Positions 15,038 through 20,324 of a stretch of 20,324 nucleotides of DNA are shown here, piece by piece. Made by a program: the position numbers and the translations under genes. The notes below the pieces were generated by a model. The model had not been told where the DNA came from and ran no database searches. It saw only the letters and a program-made list of their open reading frames with translations. The DNA comes from Phytoactinopolyspora endophytica (lineage in GTDB: Bacteria > Actinomycetota > Actinomycetes > Jiangellales > Jiangellaceae), in assembly GCF_004138495.1 (NCBI RefSeq), contig NZ_ML142868.1, positions 15,322 to 35,645 on the forward strand. Direction: 5' to 3'. The first letter of the stretch is position 1, and each line of letters opens with the position of its first letter.

Positions 15038-18000
15038 CAACGGCGACCCGACATCTTCCCGTACCGAGACGAACACGCCGGGCGATCCGGGCTCACCCGG
15101 CGATACGCCTGGTTGGCTGTCCCGGCTCATCTCGCACTGCTGGAGACATAAACGCAGCGTCGTCCTCGCCTTCGGCTCCGCGCTGGTCGGCATGGCGGCG
15201 ATGGCCTCCATACCGCTCATCACCAGGACGATCATCGACGATGTCATCCTCGCGGGCGACCGGGATGTGTTCTGGCCCGCCACAGCGCTCATCGTCGCCG
15301 CCACCATCACGTTCGTGTCGCAGTTCGCCCGGCGCTACTTCGGCAGCCGGATGTCTCTCGACGTCCAGTACGACCTGCGTACCCGGCTGTTCGCGACGCT
15401 GTCCCGGTTGGACGGCGCCCGCCAGGACCAGCTGAGCACCGGTCAGGTGATCGGCCGCTCCATCTCCGACCTCAACATGGTGCAGGGCCTGCTGCAGATG
15501 TTCACCATGATGACCAGCCACATGCTGCTCTTCCTCATCTCGCTGGTGATCATGGTCGTCCTCTCCCCCGTGCTCACCCTGGTCTTCCTCGCCGTCGGAC
15601 CCGGGTTGTTCTACATCGCCAACGCCTCCCGCCGGCGGCTCTTCCCCGCCGCGTGGCACGCACAACAGCAGACCGGCACGGTCGCCGGAATCGTCGACGA
15701 CGCCGTCACCGGCGTCCGGGTCGTCAAGGGTTTCGGCCAGGAACGCCAGGAGCTCGGCAAGCTGGACGACGCGGCGACCGGGCTGTTCTCCTCCCGGATG
15801 CGGGTGGTCCGGCTGAACAGCCTGTACAACCCGTCGCTGCAGGCGCTCCCGGCGGCCGGCCAGGTCGGCATCCTGGCACTGGGAGGTTGGCTCGCGATCC
15901 GGGGCGACATCACGCTCGGCACGTTCCTCGCCTTCTCCACTTACCTGACGCAGATGGTCGGTCCGGTCCGGATGCTGTCGAACCTGCTCACCGCGGGGCA
16001 GCAGGCCAAGGCGAGCGTCATCCGGGTGTTCGAGCTGATCGACGCCCGGCCGCTGGTGACCGATTCGCCGGGCGCCATCGACCTGGAACCCGGACCCACC
16101 AGCGTCGAGTTCGACAGCGTTCGCTTCGGCTACGAACCCGAACAGCCGGTGCTGCGTGAGCTGTCCCTGACGGTCGAGCCCGGGGAGACCGTCGCGATCG
16201 TCGGCACGTCGGGCTCCGGCAAGTCGACGCTCTCCGCCCTGCTCGGCCGCTACTACGACGCCGACGCCGGGGCGGTGAAGGTCGGCGGCCACGACGTGCG
16301 TGACCTGACCCTCGCCTCCCTGCGTGCCCGCATCGGTCCGGTCATGGCCGACAGCTTCCTCTTCTCCGACACCGTCCGCTCGAACATCGCCTACGGCCGT
16401 CCCGGAGCCACCGAGGACGACGTCATCGCCGCCGCGAAGGCCGCCGAGGCGGACGAGTTCATACAGGCACTGCCCAGCGGCTACGACACCGTGGTCGGCG
16501 AGCAGGGCCTGACGCTCTCCGGCGGCCAGCGCCAGCGGATCTCGCTGGCCCGGGCGCTGCTCAGCGACCCCGACATTCTCTTGCTCGACGATGCCACGTC
16601 CGCCGTCGATGCCCGTATCGAGGCCGAGATCCACGGCACCCTGCGCCGTCTCATGGCCGGCCGGACGACGATCCTCATCGCGCATCGCCGCTCGACGATC
16701 AGCCTGGCCGATCGGATCGCCGTTCTGGACGCCGGCCGCGTGGTCGACACCGGCAGCCACGATGAGCTCGTCGTACGGTGCGCCCTCTACCGCACGCTGC
16801 TCACCGGACAGGCCGACACCGGTGACGACCCCGCGGACACCCGCATCGACGGCGTCACACCTGAGCTCTGGCCGGACGAACCCCTGGAGAACGGCGACGG
16901 CCCAGCCGCCGTCGTCCTCGGTCCCGGCCGGGGTGGTTCCGCGGCGGGCGGACCAGCGGGCGGCGCCGGCGGCCGTGGAATGGGTGGACTCGGCGGCGGT
17001 GGAGGCGGCGGAGGCGGCGGTCCGCTGAGCGGCCAGATGGCCTCGTTGCCCGCCTCGCCCGAGCTGCTCGCGCAGGTTGACGCGCTACCACCGGCCACGG
17101 ACACCCCCGATGTCGACCAGCGCTACGCTCGCGCGCCCGAGCCCCGCTTCTCCTTGCCTCGTCTGCTTCGGCCGCTGGTCACGGTCCTGTTGGCCGGCCT
17201 GCTCATGGTCGCGCTGCATTCCCTCGCCACGCTGGCCTTCCCCATGCTCATGCGGCTCGGGGTGGACCACGGTGTTCAGGACCAGGCCAACGGCATCGTC
17301 CTGCTCGCCGCTGTGGTCGGTGCCGGCATCGTGATCGCCGATTGGGTGGTGCTGCGGGCGCAGACACTGATCACCGGCCGCACCGGCGAGCGGCTGCTCT
17401 ACACGCTGCGGGTCAAGGCCTTCTCCCACTTGCAGCGGCTCGGACTGGACTTCTACGAGCACGAGATGTCCGGCCGGATCATGACCAGGATGACCACTGA
17501 TATCGACGCCCTGGGCAACTTCCTGCAGACCGGGCTCGCCACGGCCGTGGTCAGCGTCGTCTCGTTCATCACGGTGCTGGTGATACTCCTGGTGATGAAC
17601 ATCCAGCTCGGCCTCGTCGTCGTCGCCGTGCTGCCGGTTCTCATCGTGGCCACCCTGGTGTTCCGGGCCCGGTCCTCACGGGCGTATACCGAGGCCAGAG
17701 AGAAGGTCGGCGTCGTCAACGCGGACCTGCAGGAGAACCTGGCCGGGCTCCGGGTCACGCAGGCGTTCCGCCGCGAGCACCACAACCGGACACGGTTCGC
17801 CGCGCGCAGTCTCGAATTCCGCAACACACGGCTGCGCGGTCAGCGCTACATCGCCACCTACTTCCCGTTCGTGCAGTTCATGGCGCATGCGACGTCGCTG
17901 CTCATCCTCATCGCCGGCTCGGAGATGATCGACGACGGCGCGCTCACCGCGGGCGCGTTGATCGCCTATCTTCTGTACATCGAGCTCCTCTTCGCCCCGG

Positions 18001-18902
18001 TCCAGCAGTTCTCCCAGGTGTTCGACAGCTACCAGCAGGCCGCGGTCGGGCTGCGCCGGATCAGCACGCTGCTGCACACGCCGACCAGCACCCCGCGCCC
18101 GTCCTCCCCACGCGAGGTGCCGGAGCGCCTCAACGGCGACGTCGTCTTCGACGATGTCCACTTCCGGTACAACCCCGACGACGCCGAAGCACTGGCCGGG
18201 GTGGACCTCGCCTTCCGGCCGGGCGAGACGGTGGCGGTCGTCGGCGAGACCGGCGCGGGGAAGTCGACCCTGGTCAAGATGGTCGCTCGGTTCTACGACC
18301 CGACCGGCGGCCGGGTCTGCGTGGACGATGTCGACATCCGCGACTTCCAGATGGCGGCGTACCGGCACCGCCTCGGTGTGGTACCGCAGGAGGCGTATCT
18401 GTTCCCGGGAACGGTCCGGGACAACATCGCGTACGGACGGCCGGAGGCCGGCGATGCCGCAGTCGAGGCGGCGGCCCGCGCCGTCGGCGCCCATCCGATG
18501 ATCGCGCAGCTCGAGCACGGATACCGACATCCCGTGGACGAGCGAGGCCGGAATCTCTCCAGCGGCCAGCGCCAGCTGCTGGCGCTGGCCCGGGCACATC
18601 TGGTCGATCCGGACATCCTCCTGCTCGACGAAGCGACAGCGGCGCTCGACCTGGCCACGGAGACCGCCGTGGCGCAGGCCACCGACCGGCTCACCGGGAG
18701 CCGCACCACACTCGTCGTCGCTCATCGGCTCACCACGGCCGCTCAGGCGGACCGGATCGTCGTCCTGGACCACGGGAAGGTCGTCGAAACCGGAACCCAC
18801 GAGAACCTGGTGGCGTCGGGCGGCGCCTACGCGAAGATGTGGGCAACCTACGTCGGCGAGAACACCGCCACACCAGACAAGAACGGCTCCCCGAAAGGTT
18901 GA
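15018..18902 (+). CDS. Fused ABC exporter (TMD-NBD-TMD-NBD), multidrug type, with one degenerate ATP site
   Basis: From the ACG this is about 1294 residues; from the first in-frame ATG (15192) it would be 1236 and would lose part of the first membrane helix. The first half is a polar tail (about 1-32), membrane helices, then NBD1 with Walker A GTSGSGKST (396-404), LSGGQ (500-504) and LLLDD. NBD1 has Ala444 where the Q-loop Gln normally sits and Asp525 in place of the catalytic Glu. A Gly-rich linker (about 634-669) with a run of ten Gly joins the second half. NBD2 has Walker A GETGAGKST (1076-1084), Q-loop Gln1124, LSSGQ (1180-1184) and catalytic Glu1205. This is the pattern of heterodimeric exporters fused in one chain. 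Substrate is unknown; the MarR neighbour suggests drugs or toxic metabolites. Confidence 0.88.
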   Translation, partial: TPPRTPDNGDPTSSRTETNTPGDPGSPGDTPGWLSRLISHCWRHKRSVVLAFGSALVGMAAMASIPLITRTIIDDVILAGDRDVFWPATALIVAATITFVSQFARRYFGSRMSLDVQYDLRTRLFATLSRLDGARQDQLSTGQVIGRSISDLNMVQGLLQMFTMMTSHMLLFLISLVIMVVLSPVLTLVFLAVGPGLFYIANASRRRLFPAAWHAQQQTGTVAGIVDDAVTGVRVVKGFGQERQELGKLDDAATGLFSSRMRVVRLNSLYNPSLQALPAAGQVGILALGGWLAIRGDITLGTFLAFSTYLTQMVGPVRMLSNLLTAGQQAKASVIRVFELIDARPLVTDSPGAIDLEPGPTSVEFDSVRFGYEPEQPVLRELSLTVEPGETVAIVGTSGSGKSTLSALLGRYYDADAGAVKVGGHDVRDLTLASLRARIGPVMADSFLFSDTVRSNIAYGRPGATEDDVIAAAKAAEADEFIQALPSGYDTVVGEQGLTLSGGQRQRISLARALLSDPDILLLDDATSAVDARIEAEIHGTLRRLMAGRTTILIAHRRSTISLADRIAVLDAGRVVDTGSHDELVVRCALYRTLLTGQADTGDDPADTRIDGVTPELWPDEPLENGDGPAAVVLGPGRGGSAAGGPAGGAGGRGMGGLGGGGGGGGGGPLSGQMASLPASPELLAQVDALPPATDTPDVDQRYARAPEPRFSLPRLLRPLVTVLLAGLLMVALHSLATLAFPMLMRLGVDHGVQDQANGIVLLAAVVGAGIVIADWVVLRAQTLITGRTGERLLYTLRVKAFSHLQRLGLDFYEHEMSGRIMTRMTTDIDALGNFLQTGLATAVVSVVSFITVLVILLVMNIQLGLVVVAVLPVLIVATLVFRARSSRAYTEAREKVGVVNADLQENLAGLRVTQAFRREHHNRTRFAARSLEFRNTRLRGQRYIATYFPFVQFMAHATSLLILIAGSEMIDDGALTAGALIAYLLYIELLFAPVQQFSQVFDSYQQAAVGLRRISTLLHTPTSTPRPSSPREVPERLNGDVVFDDVHFRYNPDDAEALAGVDLAFRPGETVAVVGETGAGKSTLVKMVARFYDPTGGRVCVDDVDIRDFQMAAYRHRLGVVPQEAYLFPGTVRDNIAYGRPEAGDAAVEAAARAVGAHPMIAQLEHGYRHPVDERGRNLSSGQRQLLALARAHLVDPDILLLDEATAALDLATETAVAQATDRLTGSRTTLVVAHRLTTAAQADRIVVLDHGKVVETGTHENLVASGGAYAKMWATYVGENTATPDKNGSPKG
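16917..17027 (+). repeat. Gly-rich, G-dense linker-coding tract
   Basis: A run of GGN codons encodes the linker between the two exporter halves, including ten consecutive Gly codons. In actinobacterial two-gene systems the second subunit often starts with a Gly-rich tail, so this may mark the fusion point. The tract is also G-rich enough to form quadruplex-like structures in mRNA. Confidence 0.7.
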
Positions 18903-18904
18903 GG

Positions 18905-18934
18905 GTGCGGCCTCGTGCATGCACCAGGCCGCAT
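18905..18934 (+). terminator. Hairpin terminator of the MarR-exporter operon
   Basis: TGCGGCCT (18906-18913) pairs perfectly with AGGCCGCA (18926-18933), with a possible G-U closing pair outside. The 12-nt loop contains TGCATGCA. It begins 3 bases after the exporter stop. There is no U-tract. Confidence 0.65.
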
Positions 18935-18984
18935 CGTGGTCGGTCGATGACGACGTGCTCCACCGGCGCGATGCTGACGCCGTC

Positions 18985-19086
18985 GATGCTGCAATCTGTA
19001 CCGGATGCCGCATTTCGTGTCGCTATAGGCGCCGAACCGAGTCCTTAGCGACACAGATTGCAGCATCCAACACGAATTGCAGCATC
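18985..19086. repeat. 102-bp imperfect inverted repeat built from four related motifs
   Basis: The 41-nt arms 18985-19025 and 19046-19086 match as reverse complements at 32 of 41 positions around a 20-nt loop. Perfect sub-stems are GTGTCGCTA/TAGCGACAC (19017-19025 with 19046-19054) and GATGCTGCAAT/ATTGCAGCATC (18985-18995 with 19076-19086). Each arm holds two copies of a GATGCTGCAAT-like motif spaced 19 bp, giving a + + - - layout. GATGCTGCAATCTGT (18985-18999) is also a perfect match to the inner right copy (19053-19067), so alternative folds exist. No coding potential is evident. It lies between convergent genes. It could be a REP/BIME or MITE-like element, a bidirectional terminator, or a protein-binding array. 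Confidence 0.85.
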
Positions 19087-19119
19087 GATGGGACGTGCTG
19101 CAGGCCCGACCGTGGAGGC

Positions 19120-19144
19120 GTGTGAGGAGTGTGAGGAGTGTGAG
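19120..19144. repeat. Short 9-bp tandem repeat (2.8 copies)
   Basis: GTGTGAGGA repeats at 19120-19128 and 19129-19137 and partly at 19138-19144, a few bases beyond the zapE stop. No function is evident. Apart from this, the terminator and the inverted repeat, nothing else is seen in the 246-bp gap 18903-19148. Confidence 0.7.
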
Positions 19145-19148
19145 CTCG

Positions 19149-20264
19149 TCAGCGGAGCGCCGCGTCGCCGCCGTCTCGGGCCAAGGAGACGAGACGGCTC
19201 ACCGCACGGAAGTACTTCTTGCGGTAACCGCCCGCCAGGAGGTCCTCCGCGAAGAGCCGGTCCAGAGGAACCCCGCTCGAGACGACCGGGACGTCGCGGT
19301 CATACAGACGGTCCACGAGTACCACGAGACGCAGCGCCACGTTCTGGTCGTCGATGGTGCGCACGCCGCGCAGGTGCACCCGGGACACATCGTCCAGCAT
19401 CGGCCCGTACCTGGACGGGTGCACCGTCGCCAGATGCTCGCAGAGCGCGTCGAAGTCATCCAGGGTCGCCGTGTCTTCACGGGCTGCGAGCACCACGACC
19501 TCGTCGTCGGTCAGCGGCTGCGGAGCGTCCGGCAGGCCTCGGTGCCGGTAATCCTCCCCGTCGATCCGGAACACGTCGAACCTCGCCGCCAGCGCCTGGA
19601 TCTCGCGGAGGAAGTCCTCGGCCGCGAAGCGTCCCTCTCCCAGCTTGTCCGGGAGTGTGTTGCTGGTGGCGGCCAGCTTCACACCCGCCTCGACCAAGCG
19701 TGTGAGCAACGTCGAGATGAGCACGGTGTCGCCAGGATCGTCGAGCTCGAACTCGTCGATGCAGACGAGCCGGCGCTGCGACAACGCCTCCACCGTCGGG
19801 CCGAATCCGAGCGCGCCGACCAGGTTGGTGAGCTCGACGAACGTGCAGAACGTCTTCTGCTCGGCCGGCACGGCCGCGGCGTGCCAGAGCGATGCCAGCA
19901 GGTGCGTCTTGCCGACGCCGAAACCGCCGTCGAGGTATACGCCCGGACGACCGTCACCGTCGGATCTCCGTGCGTCGGAGTTCCGTGCGTCGGAGTTCCG
20001 TGCGTCGGAGTTCCGTGCGTCGGAGCCGCCGATGCCCGATGTCGCGGCCCTGCGGCCGAACCAGCCACGACGACGGCGCCGCGCGGCACCGACAGTTCCG
20101 GCGAAGGCGCTCAGCGCATCGACGGCGTCGCTCTGGGTCGGCTGGGCGGGGTCCGGGATGTACGAGTCGAATCTGACTTCGCCGAAACGTGGCGGCGGAA
20201 CCATCTCCGCGATGAGCCGAGACACCGAGACCTGGGGACGGCGGTTCACCAGCTGATCGGGCAC
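19149..20264 (-). CDS. zapE: ZapE/AFG1-like P-loop ATPase
   Basis: This 371-residue protein is of the AFG1/ZapE family, associated in proteobacteria with the cell division ring and in mitochondria with protein quality control. The N-terminus has the family segment MVPPPRFGEVRFDSYIPDP. Walker A is GGFGVGKT (113-120) followed by HLLASLWH, and Walker B is LVCIDEF (166-172) with DPGDT. Later come AATSNTLPDKLGEGRF (a sensor-like region), RFDVFRIDGEDYRHRG and the C-terminal VSSGVPLDRLFAE. Between the N-terminal part and Walker A lies a low-complexity insert (residues 81-102) from a 15-bp tandem repeat. The GTG at 20264 has no good ribosome binding site, and the frame stays open to the window edge. 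The family N-terminus nevertheless fits this start. Role in actinobacteria is not established. Confidence 0.88.
   Translation of the reverse strand: MPDQLVNRRPQVSVSRLIAEMVPPPRFGEVRFDSYIPDPAQPTQSDAVDALSAFAGTVGAARRRRRGWFGRRAATSGIGGSDARNSDARNSDARNSDARRSDGDGRPGVYLDGGFGVGKTHLLASLWHAAAVPAEQKTFCTFVELTNLVGALGFGPTVEALSQRRLVCIDEFELDDPGDTVLISTLLTRLVEAGVKLAATSNTLPDKLGEGRFAAEDFLREIQALAARFDVFRIDGEDYRHRGLPDAPQPLTDDEVVVLAAREDTATLDDFDALCEHLATVHPSRYGPMLDDVSRVHLRGVRTIDDQNVALRLVVLVDRLYDRDVPVVSSGVPLDRLFAEDLLAGGYRKKYFRAVSRLVSLARDGGDAALR
19966..20025 (-). repeat. 15-bp tandem repeat (4 copies) inside zapE
   Basis: Four head-to-tail copies of TTCCGTGCGTCGGAG (+ strand) occupy 19966-20025. The first differs at one base (C for the first T). 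The unit is a multiple of three and encodes a five-residue SDARN-type repeat on the - strand, so copy-number changes would keep the frame. Confidence 0.92.
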
Positions 20265-20324
20265 GGATCCAAGGATATGGGCTCGTCCTTCGCGCTCTTC
20301 ATCCAGATGCTCCGAGCGCTGCCA

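Noticed and set aside
15093..16760. 555-codon open frame on the - strand opposite the exporter
   Set aside because: Low-complexity Gly/Asp/Glu/His-rich translation, overlapped by clear ABC motifs on the + strand.
20265..20324. Possible end of a further - strand gene, or an N-terminal extension of zapE, at the right edge
   Set aside because: Two frames stay open over only 60 bases. No ribosome binding site or family motif is visible, so nothing can be called.

Overview
This is a GC-rich chromosomal segment with dense genes, frequent GTG starts, ATGA or abutting gene junctions and apparently leaderless promoters. Together with an actinobacterial-type HelD and a Gly-rich fused ABC exporter, this points to a high-GC Gram-positive actinobacterium. 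I cannot name the genus from sequence alone. There are no rRNAs, tRNAs, CRISPR arrays, phage genes or transposases.

Region 1 (1-6988, + strand) is a folate-linked one-carbon and methylamine-type oxidation operon. It holds the 3' part of metF (methylenetetrahydrofolate reductase), fhs (formate-THF ligase), a fused FAD oxidoreductase/GcvT protein of the dimethylglycine/sarcosine dehydrogenase family, and etfB-etfA. The dehydrogenase should strip an N-methyl group as methylene-THF and pass electrons to the flavoprotein. MetF and Fhs can then interconvert the one-carbon unit. A long perfect inverted repeat sits between fhs and the dehydrogenase, directly before a strong ribosome binding site. A short hairpin closes the operon after etfA.

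Region 2 (7050-10214, + strand) has an IclR-family regulator, probably leaderless and the likely regulator of region 1. A HelD-type, RNA polymerase-associated helicase-like ATPase directly abuts it.

Region 3 (10267-14270, - strand) is a uronate catabolism unit in the order lacI-type regulator, uxaC (uronate isomerase), uxuB (fructuronate/tagaturonate reductase). The last two overlap by 4 bp. A perfect 14-bp palindrome upstream of uxaC and a 12/14 match upstream of the lacI gene form a convincing LacI operator pair, implying autoregulation and operon control. A second dyad/triple repeat also lies upstream of uxaC.

Region 4 (14440-18934, + strand) has a MarR regulator with a TTGAGG-17-TAGGTT leaderless promoter, followed by a fused, asymmetric ABC exporter of about 1294 residues. 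The exporter has no ATG/GTG/TTG that would include its first membrane helix. A near-ideal ribosome binding site instead precedes an ACG codon. Its first nucleotide-binding domain is degenerate. A hairpin terminator follows.

Region 5 (18903-20324) is an intergenic stretch with a 102-bp imperfect inverted repeat built from four related motif copies. It may be a REP/MITE-like element. After it comes zapE (AFG1-like ATPase, - strand), which carries an in-frame 15-bp tandem repeat just before its P-loop domain.

The most unusual items are the 102-bp inverted repeat (18985-19086), the apparent ACG start of the exporter, the LacI operator pair, and the hairpin inside the one-carbon operon.
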